From: Siderastrea siderea
Lineage: Eukaryota; Cnidaria; Anthozoa; Scleractinia; Rhizangiidae
DNA: 64,000 nt
Assembly (NCBI GenBank): GCA_964030785.1
Contig: OZ034977.1
Coordinates: 25,367,652-25,431,651 of the forward strand
Direction: 5' to 3'
This document shows positions 44,400 to 56,219 of this stretch, piece by piece (position 1 is the stretch's first letter; each line of letters begins with the position of its first letter). The notes under the pieces were generated by a model. That model ran no database searches and was not told where the DNA came from. It saw only the letters and a program-made list of their open reading frames with translations. The position numbers and the translations under genes are program-made.

Positions 44400-44690
44400 G
44401 GAACCTAAGTCCTCGGTATAACGAACCATATTTTTCAGCCCAGCAATAGTGTAATGTATGGAAAAGAACCTCGATATAACGAACCCTCAATACAATGAAC
44501 CAATTTTCCCAGTCCCTTGGCACTCCGTTAACTAAGCACAGAAGTACGCAATACTACCTCGACAGATCGACTGCATGCATTGACTGTAACTAAAAATTAT
44601 CGCCTTTTGCGACCGCGCGTGTATCCGATCGCTCTATTCTAATATATAGATTTAGCCAAGTCTAAAAGCAGAGCTCCACCTAAATACAAG
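44400..44690. repeat. Fragments of two TIR-type repeats
   Basis: CCTCGGTATAACGAACC and CCTCGATATAACGAACC occur 60 bp apart (mariner-like end motif by resemblance). At 44639-44680 lies a copy of the ATATATAGATTTAGCCAAG end sequence that also bounds 55111-59608. Confidence 0.45.
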
Positions 44691-45152
44691 AAGGGCATTA
44701 GCCCCCGGCGTTGTTCTCCCTTACCTAAGGGAGCAAAATATATTACAGTCATTTGCTTAAGATACGAGCCCTAGCCTGACAAGCGAAAGACACGACCAGT
44801 ATTTGTTTAGGAAAGCGAACTACAAGAGGTCTCGGGTAAGAACACGAAAGAAAAAAAATAAGGCCCCGGAAGAGACTATGTGTTCTGCTGGTAGAGTCGT
44901 ATCCACAGCTCAGTGCACAGCGTTTAAAAGCAGATTGAATTGAGTTTTTATGTCTACTTTTGAACAATGAATTTAAAATGGCATTTTTCATCTCAGAGGA
45001 TGAAGGTTATTTTTTAATTGTTACTTTATTATTGCTGTTACATTCAACTTTCTTATTGGTCGTGAAAAGAAAATATTTGAAAAAAAATAGTTTCTGCTCA
45101 AAATGTTTGAAAGAAAAGTGATACCACCCTCAGTAGAACCAGAAAAAATAAG
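44691..45152. other. No gene recognised
   Basis: AT-rich, short uninformative frames only. Confidence 0.35.
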
Positions 45153-45365
45153 TCATTTAGCGGTGGTGATGTTAAATGTAGAATTTGTGAATTGGCGGTC
45201 TGCCAAAATTGCCTGAATGGGCGAGCGAGTTTCGTTTAAATCTTCTTTATCCAACTGGGAAGACTGAGCGTTTGATTGTTCATCGCCATTTTTTTTACAC
45301 AAACACAAGAGCTCCAAAGAAGCGAGTGAAGTAAACAGAACTGACAGAGAAAACAACGCGAACAT
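45153..45365 (-). CDS. Candidate short secreted protein ORF
   Basis: 70 codons. The N-terminus MFALFSLSVLFTSLASLELL is a plausible signal peptide ending before CLCKKNGDEQ. The remainder is acidic and polar (SSQLDKEDLNETRSPIQAIL) with NxT/S sites (FTNSTFNITTAK). No family recognised. It may be a first exon or a chance frame; the hydrophobic start is the only support. Confidence 0.25.
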   Translation of the reverse strand: MFALFSLSVLFTSLASLELLCLCKKNGDEQSNAQSSQLDKEDLNETRSPIQAILADRQFTNSTFNITTAK

Positions 45366-47130
45366 TTGAATGGTTTCCAGTTTTCTGATTGGTTGGTAGC
45401 TAAATTTTCGCGCATCTGATTAGTGATCTGAGCGGACTAAAATATTTTAGCCCACTGATTTCCCCATTTTAGCCCACAAAATACCCCACAAAGCCCAATG
45501 AAATGATTATAATACTCCAAAAGACGAATCAATACGACGTTAGCCTACATGAACTTGACTTTTCTCCAATCAGCGCTTACCCACCCAACCCAAGGCCTGG
45601 TTCTTAACTCATTTCAACATCACAAACTTTTCCTATTGGTGATAATCTAATCAACACCTCCCCACGACTGTTCGCTTTCGAGCAAATGACTTCATTTGAT
45701 GAGCGGTTACCCACCCTTTTCAAGGTCCAGGTCTTGAACTCATGTTAGCTTGAGGAAGTGTCCCTTACAGTAATATTCAAATGAATGCCTCTACGACCTC
45801 CACAACCTCCACATCTTGGAACGTGTGCTCACGAATATGTGTTGTCATAGAGTCAGTGGATACCAATTCCTTCCATGGCCCAGGTTAAGGCCTTATGTAA
45901 ACGTGAGTAAGTGTCACATCAGTAGTATCGAACGCATCTGTATTCCCTCTCTCTCTGTCTTGAAAAATAGAAAATCTAAAAATAACTGAAAAACCGTATG
46001 CAGTACTGTCTGCTATTCTCAACATCACCCCAACACCTACAATTTCAGACGCATTTACTGGACCCCTTTCCCTGTGCGCTCCTCAATGTTGATAGCAATG
46101 ACTTGCTGCCAAAGGGGAAGGGGAGAGCCAAAGATTGACAGATGAATTGTGACATTGAGAGCAGTGTTCGGACACAACGTGAGCAAATTGTATTTGGTGA
46201 GGAGCGTAATGGTGAGCGTTTCCATGACCACAAATCACGCAATATTTAAAAAAAAAACACAGCATTGGCAAGGAAAACAACAGGTCCTTCTAAAGATTAA
46301 ACACGATCGTAGAACATTCTTTAGAAAGCGGTTTCGAACTCAATTTCAGCTCACTTGGATAAAGGAATAGCTCCTCATAAGATATCACCTTTTTTCGACA
46401 TTTTTATAGTAGCGCTTTTATTCAAGAAAGAATGGCTTATAATTGTGAAATAAGGAAACAAATCAACCTTTTGGATAATATATTGTGTATGCTGCGGTCC
46501 CATGGCCGACCACGCCCTAATTTATGCAAAATTTGCAACACTTCAATTACAACATGATAATCATTGCTGCAACTACCCATCGTTCTTCCAAAATCTTCAC
46601 ATTGTGGAAAAGTACTTAAAATTGAACGAGGTTTTTTGAAATCTTTTAGTGTTACGTATCTATTTACAATTTTTCTCTAGTCAATGTCCCTCTTCAAAAT
46701 TAAAACGTCATAGTTTATAGAAAGTAGATAAATTCTTAAAACCCGTTTATTTTCCTAGACCTTTTCCCTCAAGTCACTAATACATGGCCAACTGAATGGG
46801 AGTTCTTAAAATACTGTAAATATCAATCATATTAAATTTTCAATCATAATAAGTTTTAAGAATTGGGTCTGACATGTCACGTAAAGTAAACACAAAGTTT
46901 ACGAAGATTAAATAATGATGATGGACCCAAATTTAAATTAAAGTGCTCAGCTGTCACGATTCACCCCTCGGTTTGCCACACACCATAGAATGTTATCAGC
47001 CAGTATAAGGATTTTTCCTAACCAAAAATACTCACACAATTAATCAGTAACAATATAGTTGTTTTCCTAAAGATTTGATGACGATTGGCGATTTCGTTTT
47101 CGATTCTCAACACGATTTACCATCGTAAAT
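45366..47130. other. No gene recognised
   Basis: Non-coding AT-rich DNA. Short open frames around 46045-46370 overlap on both strands and show no motif. Confidence 0.35.
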
Positions 47131-47416
47131 CGCTTAAGTAGACAATAATTGGCTAATATTCTTTATTTACCATGGTGAGAAAAATGCATTTTTTCGTTGC
47201 AAGCGAAAACAGAAGTGGTGATCAAGGTCCTCTGTGTCAGTTTAGCATGATTTTGTGTATGAAAAGCTAAGTTCGCTTAAGTAGACAATAATTGGCTAAT
47301 ATTTTTTATTTACCATGGTGAGAAAAATGCATTTTTTCATTGCAAGCGAAAACAGAAGTGGTGATCAAGGTCCTCTGTGTCAGTTTAGCATGATTTTGTG
47401 TATGAAAAGCTAAGTT
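47131..47416 (+). repeat. Tandem duplication, 2 x 143 bp
   Basis: 47131-47273 and 47274-47416 differ at very few positions (for example ATTCTTTATT against ATTTTTTATT, TTCGTTG against TTCATTG). Recent duplication or microhomology-driven copy of non-coding sequence. Confidence 0.9.
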
Positions 47417-47904
47417 CACGGCACGCTTCTGTCGTGAGAAAATAAAGCAAATTTGTTATGATGAGCCGGTACCACCATTGCCAAAGCAACTGAAACAAAC
47501 AATAAAATTTTCATTTATACACCTCAACTTTACTTCTTTAATGGATTTTGGTAGTAAACCTTGGCCTGAAATTGCATTTTAGGTGTTACTGTCAAAAACA
47601 CCAGCCTTTTTCTTAATAACATTACAAGATTTGACGGCCTTCTTTGACCAAACGGTTCGTTGTGTACCTCAGCAAAACTGTGGCTGTCTTAGAAAATCTA
47701 ATGTCAACATTTTGTCACGACAACTTCGTCTATTTTGTTCACTTTTAAAAGTACTTTAATTGAGCATTGCACCACTCAAGCTTGTCGTGGGTGCCAATTT
47801 TTAGCTAAATTTGCCACTTGCATTGTGCTCTAACTTTCGATATAAAAATTATAACCCTAACGAAAGACAGTATTTGATCAGAGTTTAGATTTTAGAGTTT
47901 GTTT

Positions 47905-49060
47905 CCACTCGGTCCGGAAGCTTGCGATGGTATGAAATGTGAAATAGAGTAAAGGCCAGCATACACGGAGAGTACAAGTTAAGGTATGAAACTTACATCA
48001 ATAAATGTTTTGCCTTTCAAGCCGGTGTATGTTATTTACCGCAGGATTTTGGCTATCCTATGGACATTTGTAGGAGCTCGAATTGTCAAAAGGCTTCTCA
48101 AGTGGTTCTAACCCTTTTCCTTTAAGAGTCTGAAGACATGCTTTGTGTAAGGTAACTCGTACTTCTAAGTATGTGGATGAAATTATAAACGGTAAGCATT
48201 GAAACAAAATCTTGTGAAAACTACTTTCTTGTTGTGTTGTCTTCTTCGCTTTTTAAGGTGGTTGTACCTTTAAGTTTGTGAATGTAAGGTTAAAATGTAC
48301 GTTCATGTAAAAAGCACTTGGACAGTGCTCGTACGTGTTGTCGTTTGTTTTGCAGGGTATATATCACAAAGTAAAACTTGAGACCTCTGACTTTAACATG
48401 GAAATCCGTTATTCAGCTCCTAATTTGTTATTATAATTTCCGAAGTGAAAAAAGAACTAGATTTACCTACATTGAAATCTCAATGAGTAATTTAGATTAG
48501 TGTCTCACCTTTGAGTTAGTAACGTTGAGTGGTGAAATGCTTGTTAAGCTAATAGAATTGTCAGTTTCTCCTGAAGGTCTTTGTAACTATGAGAATAAGT
48601 GTTAGAGGCCATCAACAACGAACGATTTACGAACGAACGATTTACGAACGAACGCTTTACGATGACGTCGATCAGAATCTTTAAATGGGTTGAATGAAGC
48701 TTAATTTGGCTTCCAATACGGGATGGACTTAAAGCATGAGTGGACAAATGGCTCCAAATGGAAAGATATCAAATGTATTTTTAACTTAATTTTTGATCAA
48801 TAGAGAGTTAAGTAGTAGGCTGCTATTTGTTCAGGTGGTAGATGTGCGTTTCTTATGAAATTGTTTATAATTATGAGTCAGAATAACCGGTTAAAGGCGC
48901 TCATCATCAAATGTCAAATGTCAAATGTCTTCTCACGATGCTCATGCAATGTAAAGCAACTTAATTATGAGAAAAAGCGAAACGTTTACTAAGGGGATGT
49001 ACCTTTCAGTGGTTAAAATCCTACTGGCAAGAATTTAAAAATGGAAACTCGTGATAGTCG
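47905..49060 (+). repeat. Diverged dispersed repeat, copy A
   Basis: Collinear with 60780-62860. Shared blocks: GATGGTATGAAATGTG, GTTCTAACCCTT, TTTAGATTAGTGTCT, GGCTCCAAATGGAAAGATAT, GTTTCTTATGAAATT, GAGAAAAAGCGAAACGTTTA and TTCAGTGGTTAAAATCC. No coding capacity. Contains a small ACGAACGATTT array at 48610-48662. Confidence 0.7.
48610..48662. repeat. ACGAACGATTT microsatellite-like array
   Basis: Three to four units of ACGAACGATTTACGA. It creates a repeated NRSFV coding pattern on the minus strand, treated as spurious. Confidence 0.7.
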
Positions 49061-49637
49061 GAAAAGTTTAATGATGCTGAGTAGAATGACAGAACGAAAA
49101 GAAAAAAAAAACTAAACGGAACCACAGCGATGCCAAGTCAGTTAAGGGCTTTATTCTGATTTTTCAGGGAAATAGTAAAACATAGTGTATGCCTTTTTCA
49201 GTGCTCTCTTCACGTGAAAACGAGCCAGTAAATGCCACTGATACTGCACTGTCGAGAAATCTAAGGCTATCCAGTGACGAATCCTTTGTGAAGGAAATGA
49301 ACGGGTAATTTTTATGATGATTTTTAAATGTTCTACATAATTTTGAGAGCTAAAGAGCACTTATCTATTTCATTGTAAGATTAAACGCTTTCAGTTTCCC
49401 CAAAATATCCACAGTAACAGGGTGGAACTTAACAACGAATAATCAATACCGTATAAAACACAACATGACAAATTTGTTTACCCAGGACAATTTAAAGTTA
49501 ACTTAAGTTATTATAATTAAAAACTCAGTGATGTGCAAGAATCTGTCGATTGTAAACAAGAGACAGCGCCCTATTTTTGATCCTAAAAGTTATTTAGACT
49601 TCAACGTAAACAGAAAAAGCTAAGTTTATTTTACTTC
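49061..49637. other. No gene recognised
   Basis: AT-rich spacer between the dispersed repeat and the second hairpin-end repeat. Confidence 0.35.
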
Positions 49638-49841
49638 ATAGCGGAACTCCTTTGCGGCCGAAGGCCGCAAAAGTGGAGCCCCATACTCATACTAAGAGGC
49701 ATGCTGGTGATTTTTTATGGTCATGGCAAGCGGAATGGCTCGCGGGCGCGTGCGCCGTACATACATACATACGTACGTACGTCGCATTTCATGACATTCT
49801 TACATGAGGCAAATTTTCACCCAGCTTATTGCCAATGGCAT

Positions 49842-50790
49842 GGTAAACTACAGGCAGCCCAAATTGGCAGTATGGGTACTAGAATATTTCATTGATAGTC
49901 TAAATATAATAAACGAACAAGTTTAAATGAAAACACAAATAAAGAAACTTGTAAATAAAACATTGCTTACGTTTTATTTGTTGTTGCTTGATGTGTCTTG
50001 ACTGTCCTGGGAGCTATTTACACAAATTTTAAATTTCGCTAATTAGTACCGTATGTTCTGTCCTTTATATAGCGAAGCAAGGCTGGCGGGTGAGAAACGA
50101 AGAGACTTTTCAACGGAGCTCGACAAAAACGCTCAAAATACTCCCACCTCCACAAAATCCGAACCAGTACAGTCCCGCTTGCAATACTTTCCGAAAGTTT
50201 TCTCTTCGAAGTCAAAAGTTCACAATAAGTAGGCAAAAATCCCGCCGTTTTCGCCACAAAACCAGCATTTTGTGTTTCGTCTTATCCGCTCGCCGATCGC
50301 TGCCGACACGGGTACGCGCCATCGTAACAAAATTGCTCCCGACCCCGGGTAGGCTTCGTTTATTTGACCCAGTGAAAACTGCTCCCGTGTGGGGGCATAG
50401 AGAGTTTAGAATTTAACCTCGCGCATGGACGAAGCACGTGAAACAGGTCAAGGTTACAGAGTTGGCGCGAACTCGGCGGAAAAACAATTTTGCCGGCTTG
50501 AAGGAAAAAAATGTTTGCTTCGTGCGGTGCTCTTTTATCGTGGTTGGTAGTGTTCATTTTGTTCTCTTGTACTGCTCTGAAAATTGTCGCTACGTTACAG
50601 TTCTACTAGGAGCTAACTCTAAACTCTCTAGGCCTCCACACGGGAGCAGTTTTCGCTGGGTCAAATTAACGAAGCATACCCGGGGTCGGGAGCAATTTGT
50701 TACGATGGCGCTTAAGCTTAAGTATATTTAGACTGTCAATGAAATCTCCTAGTACACATACTGCCAATTTGGGCTGCCTGTGGGTAAACT
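49842..50790. mobile_element. 933-bp TIR element with 8-bp target duplication
   Basis: Element 49850-50782, with ends ACAGGCAGCCCAAATTGGCA and their complement. Target copies GGTAAACT at 49842-49849 and 50783-50790. A second inverted block (about 50320-50412 against 50615-50710, sharing TTGCTCCCGACC and AAAACTGCTCCCGTGTG) lies inside. The left arm has about 390 bp that the right arm lacks. The TIR matches the 2.9-kb guest at ACAGGC..CCCAAA, so the two are related. No transposase. Confidence 0.82.
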
Positions 50791-50884
50791 GGACGTCAGC
50801 TTCGCATTTTTTCTTGACTTTTCATGTTAATAGCTCCATTCATCTTTTATTAAACTTTAATTTAAATGATATACTGAGAAAAAT

Positions 50885-51049
50885 ATGCCAGAAGAGCAGA
50901 GACGAAGGAGAAGGGAAGGAGATAGAGAACAACAACGGGAAAGGATGAGAAACGCCACTGAAGAACAGCGTCAAGCAGAACAGAAACAAAAACGAGAAAG
51001 ACGAAAGAACAGTAAGCTTACAGCAGAGCATAAAGGCAACGAGAAGTAA
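50885..51049 (+). pseudogene. Truncated Arg/Glu-rich ORF (copy 2)
   Basis: Starts MPEEQRRRREGDREQQRERM like the 15082 ORF but runs into a stop at 51047 after a small deletion changes frame (AEHKGNEK). Same downstream intron-like context (TTCTACAG at 51205). Confidence 0.7.
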
Positions 51050-51283
51050 GACGGACGGTACTGGAGAACAACGCCAGAGGAAAACTGAGAGACGCCGACA
51101 GAGAACAGTCGGGTACAGTTTTCTTGATTTTTATCAATTTGTGATTGGAAATAATTTTGTACCACTGAATAATTTACGTCTACGTTTTTGTATTTTATTC
51201 TACAGATGAACAAGGGTAAAGAAATCGTAATGGAGAGAGAGAATGGAGAAGAAATTTACGCCAAGGACAGCATGAAGTTAGAA

Positions 51284-52277
51284 GGTGTTCGGGTAAAATC
51301 AATTTCCCTGCTTTAGCAAAGTTTGTTTAATAAAAAAAATGCACTGTTACAAAAGGGAACTTTTCGTCAAAACTTAAACCGCACCTTTTACGGTATGTCA
51401 TTTAATACTACTCGTAGAAAGTGAAAAAAGAGGAAAAAAAGCAAAACAAAACAAAACGAAAAAGAGGAACACAATTTGAGGGGGTAGTGCAAAGGTGATG
51501 GTATCATGTTACAAGATTTCACAATATGGCCGCGCGCGTCAGGCCGAGAACGAGAACACAATACCTTTTCAACGTTAGAAATGAAAAGATAGGCTAAAGA
51601 AACTCGACTGCGGGTCCCGAATGCCTATTAAGTGGGATATGAATGTCTTTATTGAGAGGAGAAATATGGATTGCTTTGGCCCGATGCTTTAATTGAACCA
51701 GCGTGAAGATCTGATTGCTGAGTTTCCCGGTTGAGTTTCTCGGAATTTTTCAATCATTTCACGGAATATTACGGTATGGGAAATTCGCTTTTATTTAGAA
51801 GGATCCCACTATCTCAACTCACTTATTTCCAATTCCCCGTTATCTCGAACAAAGAGAAATTCGTAATTTGTCTTGGCTTTTGTCATAAATATAATATTTC
51901 CAGTTATTTACTTTTACGATAACCCACTTTTCTCAACTTTGAAGAATACCAGTGTGTTTTGTTTTTCACGGAGCAAAGTGTAGCCAGGCAAAGGAGAAAA
52001 CAGCTTATGAAAGCATGCAATGAAGTAAAAGGAGAAAACAAGTACCAACGCGAATCGTCAAGATGTTAACTCATTGACTAACAAAAGAATAACAAAACAG
52101 GACATAATTGATATATGCCTCGTTCTTTTAAACTCTGAATCCAGTCATTGTTTACAATATCCTCGGCAAAACCCCTACCAAAATCCATGCAAGTAACGAA
52201 TCGATGAAAAAGCACATCCTCATTTATGAATCTACTGAAGTAGGTCTTAAATATTTTTTAACCCTTATTCTGATTTC
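51284..52277. other. No gene recognised
   Basis: AT-rich spacer. An A-rich AAAACAAAAC stretch near 51445-51465. Confidence 0.4.
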
Positions 52278-52637
52278 TGAATTGCTTGCTTGAGTTTCAA
52301 TAATTTTATTTGGCTTCACTTAAGCTCAAGACTTAAGCTTATGTGTGAATTAATTTTATCACTTATAAATTGTTTGCTTGAATTTCAACAATTTTATTGG
52401 GCTTCACTTAAGCTCAAGACTTAAGCTTATGTGGGAATTAATTTTGTTCATCACTTATGAATTGTTTGCTTGAATTTCAATAATTTTATTTGGCTTCACT
52501 TAAGCTCAAGACTTAAGCTTATGTGTGAATTGATTTTGTTTATCACTTATGAATTGTTTGCTTGAATTTCAATAATTTTATTTGGCTTCACTTAAGCTCA
52601 AGTTAAGCTTATGTGGGAATTAATTTTGTTTATCACA
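52278..52637 (+). repeat. Minisatellite, about four units of 91-97 bp
   Basis: Units contain TTTGCTTGAATTTCAATAAT, then TTGGCTTCACTTAAGCTCAA, GACTTAAGCTTATGTG and GAATTAATTTT. Each has inverted CTTAAG/AAGCTT-rich segments. The last unit has a short deletion. Confidence 0.9.
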
Positions 52638-52642
52638 CAATA

Positions 52643-53588
52643 TTATGCATGGTTCAATTCTACCTGTTACCATCCCCTCCCCCGGGCCTTCCCCCGGGGA
52701 TTTGCAAGTTTTTTCTCACTTGGCAGTCTATTCCCCACCCCCGAGCACACAGAAAGAGACGATTCCCCACCCCCCGGGACTCCTCATCGACCACAAATAC
52801 GTTGTTTTGTGTACAAAACCTAAATGACGATATTGATTTCCGTACAATAGCAAATAAACCAGATGTTTTGACAAGAACTTAAACGCTTTTCTAGAGTTTA
52901 TTGAACGAAGGACACTACATGCATACATATAATAAAAACATGAACAGAAAACTGACGAAAAAACTCTACCTGCACTGGCATACGGCTGGCAAGTAAAGAA
53001 ATTTTCTTTGCCACATGTTTTATTCTAAATATAGCGCATACACACAAGAGGCCCATGAACAAATTGATGGCAGCATTTAAAGGGGTTTTTCTTAGCTTGT
53101 TTCATAAGAACACTGGACTGAGATCTCTGTTTAACATAAAGCTGTGCATCCGTTTTTATATAGAGTCTATTTGAGTCGTCTTATTATAAATATAAACACA
53201 CTGAAGAAATATTTCTTTGTTTGTGACGACCACCATTCATTCGAGTACGCAACAAACGCACATTCGTTCAACAATTTATAATAAACGTACCGTCGAACAC
53301 AGATTTTAATTTTGAGATTATTCTTCTCTAAACAGTCTGCTACAAATACTAGAGATTTTCACTGGAAATAGGCAATCTTCTCCACGCGGTCCGGGGCCAT
53401 CATATCAACTGAGAAGTGACATACTTTACCAGAACAACAAGAAGTTATTTTCGATTTGCCCCACTCCCCTACCCCTGGGACAAGACCACTTCAAACAATT
53501 CCCCACCCCCGGGCTCGAAGGGCTGGACTTGTCCCCGGAGATGCCCGGTGGGGGGATGGTAACTGGTAAAAATTGAGCCATGCATTAG
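52643..53588. mobile_element. TIR element of about 940 bp with G/C-rich ends
   Basis: Left ATGCATGGTTCAATTCTACC then GTTACCATCCCC. The right complement reads ATGCATGGCTCAATTTTTAC then AGTTACCATCCCC. Subterminal CCCCGGG-type blocks at 52677-52790 and 53460-53555. No transposase seen. Confidence 0.65.
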
Positions 53589-54832
53589 TTCAGAAGGCGA
53601 CTGCATTTTTTTTCAATCTCAGTTAACCTACATGTATGAAATAAAAGCACTGCATTGTGGAAAGTGCTTCTTACTATTTGTCACTCATAATGGAATGTTC
53701 ATGTTTTAGAAAGTTCAAATAATTACTGCATGCATTTTTTGGTTTTCTCAAAAATCATTGTATTCCCAAGGGGGGTGGGGGGGAATCCAGATGCAAGCAA
53801 AGGATTTTTTTTATGCAATTGACGTATTTGTACTGATGTGTTTCTGCTTCCTAAAGGCAATCTGGCTTGTTTAACTGACAATTGTCTACTGGGATTAGCT
53901 AGAACATGTTTGATTAATTGCAATTGGCTCTTTACTGAGTTAAGCAAAGGAGACTGGAGATGATTGAACATCCAGTAAACTTAAATGTGGTCCTGCCATT
54001 TTGTTGCTCATTCGATCGATTGATATTCAAGTGCTTTACCTTACCTGTATTACCCAATGAACCGTGCAAAGGGCAGAAGACAATTACAGACATGTAACCG
54101 CTTTTTAGACAAATGGCTAAAAGAGTTTGGATAGCTGCAAATGAGGGGTTCAGGCGATGATTTATTATTTGTTAGGATTCCACAGAAGCTGGAAAGAAGA
54201 ACGCTTTCACGGGTGGATGCAAAAATTTCCAACAATAGGCACTTGTACGTCTCATGAATCAGGTGGATCACAAAAGTAAAGCAAAGTATAGCTTCGGCAA
54301 CAACATTTCAAAGCTGGAAGTGACAATGCTAGCAAAGTGAATGACGACTCCCTTAATAATTGACATTGAGTATAATTACTATTCTGTTCACCCATTCTTT
54401 CTGTTCATTAATGTCACATTGGTCAAAAATTGCATTGTGAATGCTTTAATAATGTATGTTACATAAAATATTAGTTATTTGATGTTGTCAAAAGAAAAAC
54501 AATAAAGTTAATATTATTTTAAGGATGAAAGTAATTTGCCAGGTGCTCGTTCTCATGAATTTTGCACTCCAAGAACTGAAAATTCTCTTCAATTGATGAA
54601 CTCAGAGTTCAGGAGGGGAAAGAAAAGAAAGATGCTCCAATGACAGTCTAATTTATTTGAATTGTAACTACAGTGTAACTTTTATTTGCAGTCCTCTATT
54701 AGGCATTTAAGCCTCGACTTTTAGTGGCCCTGGTCAGTTTTAAATTGCCACTGGCGACTGGGCGACTGCCAATTTTTAGCCCTGAATTTGTTTTTTGTTT
54801 TTTTTTTCACTGATCCTTTTTTTCTGTTCTAG
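53589..54832. other. No gene recognised
   Basis: AT-rich; may be intron upstream of the candidate exon at 54833. Confidence 0.35.
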
Positions 54833-54885
54833 GCATAATGCCAGCAGTGATCAGTGATGCAGCATTTTCTTACAGTGAAGTTAAG
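54833..54885 (+). CDS. Candidate coding exon
   Basis: Preceded by a long T-rich tract and TTCTGTTCTAG, followed by AAG/GTACGT, so both splice signals are strong. Contains ATG at 54838 and reads MPAVISDAAFSYSEVK in the open frame. If real it is the first coding exon of a plus-strand gene whose remaining exons I cannot identify in the 9 kb downstream. Confidence 0.4.
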
Positions 54886-55647
54886 GTACGTGGAACATAT
54901 GAGTTATATAATTAGCCCAGCTTACATATCTAACTGTTCAGTAAATTATTGAACTGGATTGAATGCAGTGATAGGGTTAATTTGGGTTCGGTAATTGAAC
55001 ACAATACATGTAATTATTAACCAAAAATATGCCTATATATACAGCTGTGTTTGATTCCATTCAATTTCTGAACCCAGTCAAACACAATTAAACAGTTTTA
55101 AAATCATTCAAATATATAGATTTAGCCAAGCCTAAAAGTGGAGCTCCAATTTTTATTTGGCAATCCTATTACTCACAATGGAAAATAAAAATTGAACCAA
55201 CGATAAAATTGAACCACAGCATTTACATGAGTGTGCCATCAAGACTTCCATTTGGGTGGCAATGAGAGCCTTTACATCTGGACTTAAGGGAGGAGACTCT
55301 TAATCACCATATTGTTGCTGTGGGAAGTTCCTCAGAACCATCACATCTTGGAAACCCTATTACTTCCACAGATAAGCTGCTTGGCCACGTTTGTTTTATG
55401 GGAAAGGTTTTCAAGTTTTCAAGTCACAACCATATTCAGCATGTCACTTGACCTGAACAGAAAAAATGCTAAAACTCAAACAGCATACATATCTCGCTAT
55501 TGTAAACATTGCGAACATTTAAAGATTATCAGGATGCAAAATTTGAAGCAACAGTTTCTAGAAATTTGCTTTATTATGAGTATAAAAGTTATGATGGCAC
55601 AAGCACATATCTTTATACATTTTTGTGCTGTAGTTCTTCTATTGAAA

Positions 55648-55853
55648 TTATGAATATATGAAGTTCATATATTTGAACTGCGGAATGAAGAAATAAATGA
55701 TCCTCGCAGTTATTAACGCAACTTACAGTGCAGTTGCGAAAAGAAAGCCTGAAAAAATCAGGCTTGCCGGGATTCGAACCCTGACCTCTGCGATACCGGT
55801 GCAGCGCTCTAACCAATTGAGCTACATGTAACAAGCCAACTGGGAGCTGGTCA
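55648..55853 (-). mobile_element. tRNA-derived SINE, minus orientation
   Basis: The 5' part is tRNA-like: box A TAGCTCAATTGGTTAGAGC and box B GGTTCGAATCCC, followed by GGCAAGCCTGA and a hairpin (GCCTGAAAAAATCAGGC). The tail reads GTTGCGTTAATAACTGCGAG and ends in ATATATGAA(C/G)TTCATATAT. The anticodon-loop region has a C at the universally conserved U33 position, so it is not a functional tRNA. Confidence 0.85.
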
Positions 55854-56016
55854 TTGGTATCGCAGAGGTCAGCGATCGAATCCCGGCAAGCCTGATTTTT
55901 TCAGGCTTTCTTTTTGCAACTGCATAAGTTGCGTTAATAACTGCGAGGATCTTCTTTACATTTATTTCTTCATTCCACAGTTCAAATATATGAATTTCAT
56001 ATATTCATAATTTCAT
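55854..56016 (+). mobile_element. tRNA-derived SINE, 5'-truncated copy
   Basis: Begins inside the tRNA-like region (GGTATCGCAGAGGTCAG). Box B is mutated (GCGATCGAATCCC). Contains the hairpin and tail. Head-to-head with the minus copy, forming a large palindrome. Confidence 0.8.
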
Positions 56017-56053
56017 CTTCATCTTCACTTCCCAGGTATATTACGGACCAATT

Positions 56054-56219
56054 TAATGACCAGCTCCCAGTTGGCTTGTTAGCTCAATTGGTTAGAGGGC
56101 TGCACCGGTATCGCAGAGGTCAGGGTTCGAATCCCGGCAAGCCTGATTTTTTCAGGCTTTCTTTTCGCAACCGCATAAGTTGCGTTAATAACTACGAGGA
56201 TCTTCTTTACATTTATTTA
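56054..56219 (+). mobile_element. tRNA-derived SINE, third copy
   Basis: Starts near ACCAGCTCCCAGTTGGCTTG, with box A TAGCTCAATTGGTTAGAGG, box B GGTTCGAATCCC, hairpin and GCGTTAATAACT tail. It ends before the terminal palindrome, so it is 3'-truncated. Confidence 0.83.

Larger units (their letters stand above)
49638..51283 (+). mobile_element. Repeat family copy 2, split by another TIR element
   Basis: Near-identical to 11879-15489 outside the guest elements. Begins AGCGGAACTCC with a perfect TTTGCGGCC/GGCCGCAAA hairpin, carries the same ORF region, and ends after GAAGTTAGAA. Confidence 0.75.

Noticed and set aside
48544..48747. Minus-strand ORF with VNRSFVNRS repeat
   Set aside because: Caused by the ACGAACGATTT array.
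52611..52882. Three overlapping plus-strand frames around 52.6-52.9 kb
   Set aside because: Pro/Ser-rich shadows of the G/C-rich end of a TIR element; all three frames are open by composition.
55755..55830. Genuine tRNA gene
   Set aside because: Conserved A and B boxes, but U33 is replaced, the acceptor stem does not pair, and three copies share a SINE tail.
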